Assembly (NCBI GenBank): GCA_024707255.1 | Contig: JANQAC010000001.1 | Span: forward strand, 186,001-250,000 | Direction: 5' to 3' | DNA: 64,000 nt | From: Asticcacaulis sp. | GTDB taxonomy: Bacteria; Pseudomonadota; Alphaproteobacteria; Caulobacterales; Caulobacteraceae | In this document: positions 28,769 to 35,759 of the stretch, piece after piece | How the letters are laid out: every line of letters begins with the position of its first letter | Numbering within the stretch: position 1 is the stretch's first letter | Notes under the pieces: generated by a model | The model's input: the letters and a program-made list of their open reading frames with translations, nothing else | Database searches by the model: none | Told to the model about the DNA's origin: nothing | Translations under genes and position numbers: made by a program

Positions 28769-28903
28769 AGTCTATCCCCTTTTAGATTAAGTCGCGAACA
28801 GCCGGCGTTTAGGTATGCGTGGGCCGGTCTGTTTCTGATGTGACAGGTGTCATGTTTCAGCCTTCAAACCAATTTGGCGGGAGACGATACCATTAGGACC
28901 GTA

Positions 28904-28915
28904 TTGGAGCGCCAA
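28904..28915. promoter_or_regulatory. Candidate operator TTGGAGCGCCAA
   Basis: Perfect TTGG-N4-CCAA arms, 136 bases upstream of the second receptor start. A weaker copy, AAATTGGCCTGTCAATTT (core 28944-28955), lies 40 bases away. The spacing suits binding near the receptor promoter. Confidence 0.55.
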
Positions 28916-29176
28916 TTGTAAAATCGAGACTATGGCTGGCAAATTGGCCTGTCAATTTCATTATTGGCAGCGTGACATTTTTTTGTCGAGCTCTACAGAT
29001 TTTAAATTGGCTTAACAGTAAGATGTTTTCCGAATTATCCGGATTTAATATTAAATTTTAGGTATTTATGCATATTTAAATAAGAAATCTGACCAATTTA
29101 CAGCCCGCACATTGGTCAACCTCTGTGATAAAAATACTATATTCATCGACCAGATGGGCAAGAAATCGCACCAAAA

Positions 29177-29205
29177 TTGGTTTGCCAAATTCATTGGCCA
29201 ACCAA
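29177..29205. promoter_or_regulatory. Tandem operators TTGGTTTGCCAA and TTGGCCAACCAA
   Basis: Two perfect TTGG-N4-CCAA sites (29177-29188 and 29194-29205) with centres 17 bases apart. The second is the exact reverse complement of the operator at 17875-17886. They lie between the second receptor and its upstream GntR gene. Side-by-side placement suggests cooperative binding of two dimers. Confidence 0.65.
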
Positions 29206-29387
29206 TATCGCCAGCCGGACCGAAAGTTGGGCATAGGACCACCCTTTCGATTCCTCGTCAGAGAGACCTGCGCGTCACGACCTCGCAACCGCGGCTCGAG
29301 GTTAAGAGACAGGCGAGAATGATCTCCTGTTCGGCTCTGATGCAGCAGATCAGCGCTCTAAATGCCATTCTCAGAAAGGGCTCTAAA

Positions 29388-30218
29388 TCAGACGCCGACC
29401 TTCAGCCGGCGACGACCGGCACGGACGCGGCTCCCTGTCTTTTCCGCGTTGCCTTCAGCCAAGCCAAAACCTTCGCCACCGGAGAGCAGTTGCTTCACGG
29501 CGTCCATGTGCTGCCACATGGTGACATAGGCGCCATCTCCATCACGGTTGCGGACGGCGCTTAACAGGCGGGCGTGATCCTGAACCCAGCGGTCACGATT
29601 CTGGGCGCTGTGCAATCTTGGGCCTGCCGCTTTCCAGAACGGGTCGTTATCCCGTCGCATCCATAATTGCCCAACCATGATGGTCAGTTCTGCGTTCTGC
29701 GTGGCGGCGGCAATCGCCATATGCACCTGCAACTCAAGCTTTTCCCTGACATCCGCAAAGTCAGCCCGGCCATAATCATCGCACGCCTGCTGGATATGAA
29801 GAATATCGTCTTCAGTAACCTGGATGGCGGCCAGGCGGGCAATATGGCTTTCGAACCACTGGTGCGCCTGCATCAGCTCGAAAGGTCCGCCGGCAGGCAG
29901 GAGTTCCCAGGCCGGACGTGCCTTGACCTCGACGACCTCAACAGGCTGTATTTCATAGGCCTTGCGGGTGATGTAGATTCCTGAGCCCTGGCGGGATTGC
30001 ACGAGCCCCTTCACTTCGAGCATGACCAGGGCATCACGAATCACGGCCCGCCCGACGCCGTAGACCTCGGCCAGTTCACGCTCGGTCGGCAATTTTCCGG
30101 AGGCCCGGAATTCACCGGTGCGAATGCGTTGCAGCAGGGAATTCCCAACGCTCTGATACGCGCGGACCTCCTTGTCTGCCTCAGTCTTTGCCGTTAAAAT
30201 ATCACCCGTCTCCGTCAT
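29388..30218 (-). CDS. GntR-family regulator, FadR/UxuR (FCD) subfamily (second)
   Basis: 276 residues from the ATG at 30218 (MTETGDIL); a start seven codons upstream is possible. The winged helix LPTERELAEVYGVGRAVIRD then ALVMLEVKGLVQSRQGSGIY is nearly identical to that of the regulator at 18231, especially the recognition helix, while the FCD domain (FELMQAHQWFESHIARLAA, VHMAIAAATQN, DHARLLSAVRNRD) has diverged. So the two probably bind the same operator but may sense different ligands. A C-terminal Arg/Lys-rich extension follows the FCD domain. A candidate operator at 30307-30318 suggests autoregulation. Confidence 0.9.
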   Translation of the reverse strand: MTETGDILTAKTEADKEVRAYQSVGNSLLQRIRTGEFRASGKLPTERELAEVYGVGRAVIRDALVMLEVKGLVQSRQGSGIYITRKAYEIQPVEVVEVKARPAWELLPAGGPFELMQAHQWFESHIARLAAIQVTEDDILHIQQACDDYGRADFADVREKLELQVHMAIAAATQNAELTIMVGQLWMRRDNDPFWKAAGPRLHSAQNRDRWVQDHARLLSAVRNRDGDGAYVTMWQHMDAVKQLLSGGEGFGLAEGNAEKTGSRVRAGRRRLKVGV

Positions 30219-30306
30219 GCCTGTTCGCCCCTGTCGCAAACTCTGCTTAAATATCCCGCCATCCCCGCCGAGGGCACTTGTATCTCAATTCTACACTATA
30301 TCGAAA

Positions 30307-30318
30307 TTGGTTAAGCAA
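30307..30318. promoter_or_regulatory. Candidate autoregulatory operator TTGGTTAAGCAA
   Basis: AAATTGGTTAAGCAATTT is palindromic apart from one position and sits 89 bases upstream of the second GntR start. Same TTGG-N4-CCAA class, with one mismatch. Confidence 0.5.
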
Positions 30319-30569
30319 TTTCAAGCGGAGATGACCTCGCTATCCACCATAACGTACATTGAATACCGATGTGCATACTGACCGAAATGACAGAAAAAAA
30401 TGCCATACTCAGTGCCAAGCTAAGGCTAAGGCCTAAATGCCTGGCTTTTGGGTAAGGCATCATTGAGCTTGACGGTCACTGCCGCCACGCTCTGATGGAA
30501 GATCTGGGTGCGACAACCTGGCTGGGCGGAAAATGCCGCAAAATCAATACGTTCTTACAGTGGTTCACA

Positions 30570-30607
30570 GACGAAAAAAGCGGTGCAATTGCACCGCTTT
30601 TTTCGTC
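30570..30607. terminator. Perfect bidirectional terminator hairpin
   Basis: GACGAAAAAAGCGGTGCAA and its exact reverse complement are joined without a gap: a GC-rich stem flanked by A6 and T6 on either side. It lies just outside the tRNA-like sequence and separates the carbohydrate region from the prophage. No convincing gene is seen between 30240 and 30569. Confidence 0.85.
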
Positions 30608-30624
30608 TAAGTCATTGATTTGAA

Positions 30625-30707
30625 TGGCGCACTCGGAGCGATTCGAACGCCCGACCCTCAGATTCGTAGTCTGAGTAATTTGTCAGTGTTTTCAAAGCAA
30701 CGAATGC
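30625..30707 (-). tRNA. tRNA-Arg(ACG)-like sequence with abnormal D arm; probable phage attachment site
   Basis: On the minus strand the 3' part is canonical: anticodon stem TCAGA/TCTGA with loop CTACGAA (anticodon ACG), variable GGGTC, T-stem GGGCG/CGCTC with loop TTCGAAT, acceptor CGAGTGC, discriminator G and encoded CCA. The 5' acceptor GCATTCG pairs with it (one G-U). Between acceptor and anticodon stem, however, there are 26 bases without the usual D-loop GG, about six too many. So the gene is probably not functional. It is best read as the end of a tRNA-Arg gene used as att site, at the left border of the prophage. Confidence 0.5.
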
Positions 30708-30775
30708 GCCAAGGTTGTAACCGAATTGGGCGAGTTCGCAAGCCTGCTACATCAGGTACAGCGGTGCCAACCACG

Positions 30776-31633
30776 TCATAAAAGCATCGCCTGTGGCGCG
30801 GCGGGGCTCAGGTTTACGCCTTTTCCGATCAGCAGCTCTTTCGCGGCCTCGCTCCGATCGGCATTGCCCACCGTGTAAACCGTGTCGACCGACAGGATAT
30901 CCGCCCAGGCGAAGAGCGCGCGGATCTCGGGCGTGTCGTTTATCGACATCAGGAACATGCCGGCAGCGCCCTGGAGCTTTGCGGCCAGGCGCTCGAAGTC
31001 GCCCCGAATGAACAGGCCGTGGCCATAGTCGCCCTCGCAGCCCCAGTAGGGCGGATCGAGATAGAATAGCGTACCCAGCCGATCGTATCGTGTGATGAAA
31101 TCGAGCCAGTCCAGGTTCTCGATCACCACGCCCTGGAGGCGGGTACGGATGCGCTCGATGCGCGGCTGGATACGCGCCAGGTCGAAATTATGCGCGGCCG
31201 TGGCATCGACACCGAAGTTCTGACCGGACACCTTGCCGGCGAAGGCCAGTGTCTGCAGATACAGGAATCGGGCGGCGCGTTCGACATCGGTCAGATCCCG
31301 ATCGCGCGTTTCCTTCAGGCGATTGAATTCGTCACGCATCGCCGGCCGCCAGCGCAGCTCGCGAAACAGCGCCTCCGGATGCCGCTGGATCACGCGGTAT
31401 AGGTTGGTCAGGTCGCCGGAAATGTCATTCATGACTTCGACGGCTGGCCGAACTGCCCGACGGAGGAATACGCCGCCCATACCGACGAACGGCTCACAAT
31501 AGGCCCTATGCTCGGTGGCGGCCAGGATAGCGCAGACGCGTTTCGCCAGGAGACGCTTGCCGCCGAGCCATGGCGCCGCCGGTTCGCAGGGCGAAACTGG
31601 ATTGAGAACAAAATGTGAACTTTTAATTGACAT
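30776..31633 (-). CDS. D12-class N6-adenine DNA methyltransferase (Dam-like)
   Basis: 285 residues. PWLGGKRLLAKRV (about 21-33) and EPFVGMGGVF (47-56) form the AdoMet-binding part, and the catalytic DPPY is at 193-196 in TLFYLDPPYWG, the alpha-class order seen in Dam and phage methylases. It is the first gene inside the tRNA-like border and transcribed toward it. No partner endonuclease is visible, so it is probably an orphan phage methylase that protects phage DNA or alters host methylation. Target sequence unknown. Confidence 0.9.
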   Translation of the reverse strand: MSIKSSHFVLNPVSPCEPAAPWLGGKRLLAKRVCAILAATEHRAYCEPFVGMGGVFLRRAVRPAVEVMNDISGDLTNLYRVIQRHPEALFRELRWRPAMRDEFNRLKETRDRDLTDVERAARFLYLQTLAFAGKVSGQNFGVDATAAHNFDLARIQPRIERIRTRLQGVVIENLDWLDFITRYDRLGTLFYLDPPYWGCEGDYGHGLFIRGDFERLAAKLQGAAGMFLMSINDTPEIRALFAWADILSVDTVYTVGNADRSEAAKELLIGKGVNLSPAAPQAMLL

Positions 31634-31802
31634 GGGACCCTCGTTAAGGAATCAATGCAGCCGCCTGTGCAGGCAGGGCGGCGGCGTACTGAAGGAACAG
31701 ACGTGCACTTTTGGCACGCCGGGCGAGGGTCTTGCTCGCCGTTTAGGCGCGTTGGCGCGCGCCGAACCCGCCCGAGGACGGGAATTGAAAGGGATAGGTT
31801 CG

Positions 31803-32027
31803 ATGAAGTGGCCACGCACCGAAAACTGGAAGGCCGAAACCATGCTGAAGGACCTGCATCCGGATGAGGTGCTGACGATCATGCGGCCGGGCCAATCAAC
31901 TCTGCACCTCACCGTGCGCGAACTGATCCATGAGGCCCGGATCAGTGGCACCCTGACGATCGAGCAGGTCGAATGGGCATTTTCAGACCGGCCGTTGCCC
32001 TGCAAGACCGGATCAGGCGTTCAATGA
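31803..32027 (+). CDS. Hypothetical phage protein, 74 aa
   Basis: Starts MKWPRTENWKAE after AAAGGGAT; a longer frame from 31515 overlaps the methylase on the other strand and is not credible. Its stop overlaps the next start (ATGA). It is the first of four small plus-strand genes (31803-32864) that look like one operon. No family recognised. The 31634-31802 stretch upstream is the divergent promoter region with the methylase and holds no gene that I can see. Confidence 0.55.
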   Translation: MKWPRTENWKAETMLKDLHPDEVLTIMRPGQSTLHLTVRELIHEARISGTLTIEQVEWAFSDRPLPCKTGSGVQ

Positions 32028-32353
32028 AACTCGCTGACCCACCGCCACCCGCCTCGCGCCAGGTCATAGCCGAGATCGACGCCGCCCTGGGCGAATTGCC
32101 GGCCAATGCGCTAGATGTCTATATCGATCTGTCGTGGCCGCATTATCAAGAGCTACTCGCCATCAAATGCTTGAGTACCGACGCCATGCAGATCCGCAAC
32201 TGGGGGACTTGCTACGAGAGACGTCCATTGAAAGTTTATCGCGGATATGTTCTTAAATACTACCAGTACGGCCACAGCCTGGTCGTCTACAGTAAACCGG
32301 ACGGTTCTATAGGCGGTGTCCGGATCGCTTATGACAGGGATGCGGATGACTGA
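32024..32353 (+). CDS. Hypothetical phage protein, 109 aa
   Basis: Starts MKLADPPPPASRQV at the ATGA overlap with the previous gene. The N-terminus is proline-rich, the middle acidic and the C-terminus aromatic (RGYVLKYYQYGHSLVVY). Not recognised. The start of the next gene overlaps its end by eight bases, supporting a translationally coupled operon of small accessory genes. Confidence 0.55.
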   Translation: MKLADPPPPASRQVIAEIDAALGELPANALDVYIDLSWPHYQELLAIKCLSTDAMQIRNWGTCYERRPLKVYRGYVLKYYQYGHSLVVYSKPDGSIGGVRIAYDRDADD

Positions 32354-32630
32354 TACAATTCAAAAGACCATAACGGCCCTGGACGAACGCACCGTGGACC
32401 GCTTCAACGCCGTTGCGGCGCTGGTCAACGTTATCGATGATGCCTACCCAGGGCAGTTCTCAGCCGACGAATTGAAGGAGGTCGAAACTTTCGCCGGGCG
32501 GGTCGTCGCCGATCTGGAATCGGGCAGCATCGATACCTATACGGCGGTCGCCTCGATCGATGAGGCCCGTATACTGGCAGCCGCCGGCGTGCCGGACTTT
32601 CTTGACCTGATTGCAATCGGTGCGGAATAG
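32346..32630 (+). CDS. Hypothetical phage protein, 94 aa
   Basis: Starts MTDTIQKTITALDERTVDRF with AGGGA upstream; overlaps the previous stop by eight bases. Strongly acidic and predicted helical (FSADELKEVETFAGRVVADL). No membrane segment or known motif. Member of the small-gene operon 31803-32864. Confidence 0.5.
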   Translation: MTDTIQKTITALDERTVDRFNAVAALVNVIDDAYPGQFSADELKEVETFAGRVVADLESGSIDTYTAVASIDEARILAAAGVPDFLDLIAIGAE

Positions 32631-32633
32631 CGC

Positions 32634-32864
32634 TTGGCCGACGGAATGATTTACCGCTTTTACGACTACGAATCCCGCGAGGAGCTTGAGGGTTTCATAG
32701 CACCCGCCCTTGCCATCTGCCCGCGAATTGGTGAGGTCGTGCGGGTCATTATCGACGACCGCGCCGACCTCGGCTTGCGCCGGATCGCGGACATCGAGCA
32801 CCAGGTCTTTGCCGGCGCCACTGAACTCGATGCGCGGCACCTGGTGCTTATTTATTTGGCGTAA
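32634..32864 (+). CDS. Hypothetical phage protein, up to 76 aa
   Basis: The frame can start at a TTG (32634) or, more likely, at the ATG at 32646 (MIYRFYDYESREELEGF). Contains IGEVVRVIIDDRADLGLRRI, suggesting a small mixed alpha/beta fold. It follows the preceding stop by three to fifteen bases. Not recognised. Confidence 0.45.
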   Translation: MADGMIYRFYDYESREELEGFIAPALAICPRIGEVVRVIIDDRADLGLRRIADIEHQVFAGATELDARHLVLIYLA

Positions 32865-32925
32865 TCCGGCGCGCCAGGCGCTGCGGAATAATTGCCAATT
32901 TTCCTGAAAATATAACCATTTCCGC

Positions 32926-32954
32926 TTGCCTTACCCAAATAATTTGGGTAATGT
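32926..32954 (+). promoter_or_regulatory. Sigma70-like promoter overlaid by a perfect operator palindrome
   Basis: A -35 TTGCCT (32926-32931) and a -10 TAATGT (32949-32954) are separated by 17 bases. TTACCCAAAT, one A, and ATTTGGGTAA (32931-32951) form a perfect 10+1+10 inverted repeat filling the spacer. A repressor bound here would block RNA polymerase. The obvious candidate is the XRE protein encoded just downstream at 33159, giving autoregulation. Confidence 0.7.
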
Positions 32955-32998
32955 CATTTTACCGGGAACTTCCCCGGTGACCCTAGAGGAGAACGCCT

Positions 32999-33094
32999 AT
33001 GAAACTTCGGTTTCGGTTCTTTTTTAGAAAGTCCCTCAAGCGGCTGGTATTAGATTTGACCATCAAGATCAGCCACCTGAGAGACCTCTTCTAA
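32999..33094 (+). CDS. Small basic peptide, 31 aa
   Basis: An ATG preceded by AGAGGAGA with seven bases spacing, the best ribosome-binding site in this stretch, opens a frame MKLRFRFFFRKSLKRLVLDL... ending in TAA after 31 codons. The peptide has alternating basic and aromatic residues and then a leucine/isoleucine-rich half (predicted amphipathic helix). It lies directly downstream of the operator-promoter and 64 bases before the XRE gene. Not recognised. It could be a leader peptide, a toxin-like membrane-active peptide or a co-regulator; none can be shown from sequence. Confidence 0.5.
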   Translation: MKLRFRFFFRKSLKRLVLDLTIKISHLRDLF

Positions 33095-33158
33095 AGGCGG
33101 GGTGGGTGGCGGAAACGCTACTCACCTTGCCCTAGGGATTATCACGGAAAGGCAGAAA

Positions 33159-33362
33159 ATGCAAGATTTGACACCAATGACCCCGGACGAGGTGAAAGCC
33201 TTCCGCGCGGCTATGGGCTGGTCACAGGCGGCGCTGGCCAAGGCGGCCGGCGTTACCAACCAGACGGTCGAAGCCTGGGAGAAGAAGGAAGCCAAAGGCT
33301 ACTGGCGGTACGTCTTCGCAGCTCTGGCGGCCGGGCTGGAGCCGTGGAAGTCACAGTCCTAA
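33159..33362 (+). CDS. XRE-family helix-turn-helix regulator, 67 aa
   Basis: Starts MQDLTPMTPDEVKAFRAAMG after GAAAGG. The HTH reads WSQAALAKAAGVTNQTVEAW with the recognition helix VTNQTVEAWEK, then ends RYVFAALAAGLEPW. Cro/CI-like single-domain protein. It most likely binds the palindrome at 32931-32951 and controls its own transcript with the 31-aa peptide. Its 3' end overlaps the convergent AbiTii gene by 12 bases. A longer start at 33102 lacks support. Confidence 0.8.
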   Translation: MQDLTPMTPDEVKAFRAAMGWSQAALAKAAGVTNQTVEAWEKKEAKGYWRYVFAALAAGLEPWKSQS

Positions 33363-34250
33363 ATGCGTGCGTATCACGGCCGCCAATCCAGCCGCAGCAA
33401 TATTGGTGGACACCTTGCCAGCGAAGCCGCCAATTTTCTTAAGAGACTCCAGGATCAGGCTGGGCCGCTTTTCGCCAGCCATCTCCACCTTCAATTCGGT
33501 TAAGGCACCGGCAACATCTGCTCGTATGGTCTCGGGTAAGCTAGGGACCACGCCCTCAATCTGCTCGACCAGGTCCGTAATATCGCCCATGTGGAAGGAA
33601 CCGGTATTGCCGATGACGTTCCCGTCAACATCACCTTGCATGAGACTACCAACATTGCCCGCAATATGGTTATTATTGATAATTTGGGCAGTTGGCAGTT
33701 CAGATTTTTTTCTTTCTTCTGGCGTGAACATCAAATTTTCCCCACGTATGCCAGCCTTTTCCATTTCTATTGTCCACTTCAATAATATATTGCGGACCTC
33801 ACTAGTTACGCCTGAAAAAGCGCCTGGGGAAAGCTCTACTCCAAACTGTGCGACATTCGGAACAATCTCATCGAGTGCTTTTGAACGGAAGTCATCCAGA
33901 ATATATATCTGATTAGTACCGTCGGCGCGCAGCACTATGTCTTCAATCGCGGAAATCCTCTCGTTGAGATAGACTTCAGATATTAAATTTTGGATCTCGC
34001 TATTCTCCAGCCTTATCAAAATCCAGCGTCCTTGAACTCGCCCCTTAGGCAAACCATTCAAATGACGATAGTCAGGCAGGTCTCTGGGCGCACAATCGTA
34101 TCCATCAAGCTCGCAATCAACCCAGACTTGGAACTCATCGAGATCCAACTTCGCCGCCGCAATCTTTGCGAGACGCAATGCCCTAGTAACCGGCTGGCCA
34201 TCGTCAAGCACCAAATTTTGAATTTGATTTATAAGCGGCACATTGGTCAT
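33351..34250 (-). CDS. AbiTii-domain protein, probable abortive-infection/superinfection-exclusion cargo
   Basis: 299 residues. The N-terminal about 190 residues match the AbiTii domain pattern: LINQIQNLVLDDGQPVTRAL, LRLAKIAAAKLDLDEFQVWV, then CELDGYD...LPDYRHL. A glycine/asparagine-rich linker (VGSLMQGDVDGNVIGNTGSF) leads to a helical C-terminal part (LPETIRADVAGALTELKVEM, then GGFAGKVSTNIAAAGLAAVI). AbiTii domains occur in proteins that abort phage infection, named after lactococcal AbiT; the mechanism is not established. The gene is noticeably more AT-rich than its neighbours, consistent with a moron acquired by the prophage. It is convergent with the XRE gene. Confidence 0.75.
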   Translation of the reverse strand: MTNVPLINQIQNLVLDDGQPVTRALRLAKIAAAKLDLDEFQVWVDCELDGYDCAPRDLPDYRHLNGLPKGRVQGRWILIRLENSEIQNLISEVYLNERISAIEDIVLRADGTNQIYILDDFRSKALDEIVPNVAQFGVELSPGAFSGVTSEVRNILLKWTIEMEKAGIRGENLMFTPEERKKSELPTAQIINNNHIAGNVGSLMQGDVDGNVIGNTGSFHMGDITDLVEQIEGVVPSLPETIRADVAGALTELKVEMAGEKRPSLILESLKKIGGFAGKVSTNIAAAGLAAVIRTHLGL

Positions 34251-34464
34251 AGTTTACCTCTCTGTCCCTCTGTATGACGCTGTCGCCTTAAGTTCGCAAT
34301 AGTTTAAAGCGAACCAAACGCTCTCACCCCTTCGCTACCAGAAGGAACACCACGCCGATCAGTCTGACCTCAGATGGCATCAGGGCGCTTATGCCGCCGA
34401 AGCCGGCCTTGATTAATTGGCCTTAGCCATTAACTGTCACTTGTCAAACAAATGGGAGCCCATA

Positions 34465-34809
34465 ATGACCGCCGCTTCATTGGTGAACCAAATCCAATCC
34501 TCAGCCCGTAAAACACCGGAAGCGGGGACCTCGGCCGCAGATATTCAACGGGCCTGGGAAGATATTCAAGTTTGCATCGACCGCTTAAATGACATGTTTC
34601 TGCTGCGGAAACATAGCTTGGACAATAAGCCATCCCATGGTGAAAGTGATCAATACTGGAGTGAAAAACTCGGTAATTTACAAATATTTGCCGAGATGGC
34701 CCTGAAGCCGGAATCACGCGAAAGCTATGGTTTGCCACAGATCGAGGAAAATATTTCGCATTTCGGTTATTTAGTTGAACGCATGGCTCGTGGCAATTTG
34801 CCCGCCTGA
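34465..34809 (+). CDS. Hypothetical protein, 114 aa
   Basis: Starts MTAASLVNQIQSSARK with GGGAG upstream; a longer frame from 34417 is less likely. Mostly helical and polar, with no membrane segment. AT-richer than the structural genes, like the adjacent AbiTii gene from which it diverges (34251-34464 between them). The opening ASLVNQIQ resembles the PLINQIQ start of the AbiTii protein, but that is too short to claim homology. The intergenic stretch holds GTTCGC/GCGAAC arms around 34293-34317 and no other signal. Confidence 0.5.
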   Translation: MTAASLVNQIQSSARKTPEAGTSAADIQRAWEDIQVCIDRLNDMFLLRKHSLDNKPSHGESDQYWSEKLGNLQIFAEMALKPESRESYGLPQIEENISHFGYLVERMARGNLPA

Positions 34810-34811
34810 TA

Positions 34812-35132
34812 TCACGGCCCGTGCGGCGGCGCGCCGCCCTTCATGATGACCTGGTAGCCGGCCCATAGCAGGGTAATCACGCCACCCAGAAGTGACGTAA
34901 TCAGCGCCGCCAGGCTGAAGGTCGCCACGCGTTCGGAATAGGTCCGGGTTTTGCGCAGGTGGGAAAAGTCCTGCTGTATTTTGATCCGGGCCTCGGCCGT
35001 CGAAATATCGACCCCTAGCGAGGTGAAGGTTTCCCGGATGCCGGCCTCGCTGCCCTTTCGGGCGGCGCGTTCCAGCATCTCCTCCAGGGCGTCTTCGCTA
35101 AGCGTTACAATGCGCGTGCGCGGTGGCGTCAT
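34812..35132 (-). CDS. Small membrane protein of the lysis cassette (DUF6127-like)
   Basis: 106 residues from the ATG at 35132 (MTPPRTRIVTLSEDALEEML), which overlaps the Rz1 stop (ATGA). An amphipathic helical N-terminal half (LERAARKGSEAGIRETFTSL) is followed by one membrane segment, FSLAALITSLLGGVITLLWA, and a short tail. This is the usual form of DUF6127 phage proteins. It is the last gene of the late minus-strand transcript. A holin or antiholin role is possible but not shown. Confidence 0.65.
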   Translation of the reverse strand: MTPPRTRIVTLSEDALEEMLERAARKGSEAGIRETFTSLGVDISTAEARIKIQQDFSHLRKTRTYSERVATFSLAALITSLLGGVITLLWAGYQVIMKGGAPPHGP

Positions 35133-35425
35133 TCCCCACCCTTCCCGTCGTCCTGGCCTTTCCGGATCACCGTCACCAGCGATCCGCGCTTGCCGTCGCA
35201 CTGGACGTTGCCGCCCAGCGTATCGAGCCCGACGCCGGCGATCCGTTTCGTGACGGCCGGCATGTCCGCGAAGTGCTCGTTACGGTTCAGGCGCTGCGGC
35301 AGGCAGGACACCAGCGCCGTCGACGGGATGAACAGCGGCGCCTTCGGAACCGGCTTCGGCCCGATCGAGCACGCTGTTGTAGCCATCAGCGAAAGCGCGC
35401 CAATACTCATCAGGATCAGGCGCAT
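35129..35425 (-). CDS. Rz1-like outer-membrane spanin lipoprotein
   Basis: Starts MRLILMSIGALSLMATTACS, a lipoprotein signal with the lipobox cysteine at residue 19, then a proline-containing mature part (IGPKPVPKAPLFIPS). It overlaps the 3' half of the Rz gene (35280-35759) in another frame, exactly as Rz1 overlaps Rz in lambda-type phages. With Rz it should fuse inner and outer membranes in the last step of lysis. An ATG four codons upstream (35437) is an alternative start. Confidence 0.75.
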   Translation of the reverse strand: MRLILMSIGALSLMATTACSIGPKPVPKAPLFIPSTALVSCLPQRLNRNEHFADMPAVTKRIAGVGLDTLGGNVQCDGKRGSLVTVIRKGQDDGKGGE

Positions 35426-35759
35426 TGATGATGACATAGCCCTTGCCGGTGAGGTCCGGCACGCAGGTCGGTGCAACAGGCTTCGGCAGGTGGTCGATCC
35501 GGCGCTTGGCGGCATCGACGGCGGCTTGAGTGTCCTTTGCATGAGCGATAAGCTTTCCTTCCTCGGCCTGGCCGACCGCGGCGTTTGTGATGGTCTGGTG
35601 GGTGGTTTCGGTCGCGGCCGCCGCCGTCTTTTTCAGGTCGCCGGCCTGATGCCAGGTCTGGCACCAGAAGAAGCCGATCAGGATGCCGGCGACCAGGGTG
35701 ATCAGGATGATGACGGCGCTGGCGACGGCATCGGACAGGCTGGTTTTGTCTTCGGTCAT
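35280..35759 (-). CDS. Rz-like inner-membrane spanin
   Basis: 159 residues with one N-terminal membrane segment (AVASAVIILITLVAGILIGF, about 11-30) followed by an alanine/lysine/glutamate-rich helical periplasmic part (LKKTAAAATETTHQ, AEEGKLIAHAKDTQAAVDAA), the organisation of i-spanins. The 3' third contains the Rz1 gene in a different frame. Its start overlaps the DUF6527 stop (ATGA). The C-terminal tail beyond the coiled part is long. Confidence 0.75.
   Translation of the reverse strand: MTEDKTSLSDAVASAVIILITLVAGILIGFFWCQTWHQAGDLKKTAAAATETTHQTITNAAVGQAEEGKLIAHAKDTQAAVDAAKRRIDHLPKPVAPTCVPDLTGKGYVIINAPDPDEYWRAFADGYNSVLDRAEAGSEGAAVHPVDGAGVLPAAAPEP

Noticed and set aside
30495..30623. A 42-codon frame (MEDLGATTWLGGKCRK...) between the second GntR gene and the tRNA-like sequence
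   Set aside because: It runs through a perfect terminator hairpin, has no ribosome-binding site and no recognised family. It could be a remnant of a longer gene but cannot be supported.
30776..31633. Restriction-modification system
   Set aside because: Only a methylase is present; no endonuclease or specificity gene lies beside it, so it is called an orphan methylase.
31515..32027. A 170-codon plus-strand frame starting inside the methylase gene
   Set aside because: The first part is antisense to the methylase; a ribosome-binding site and coupling support the start at 31803.
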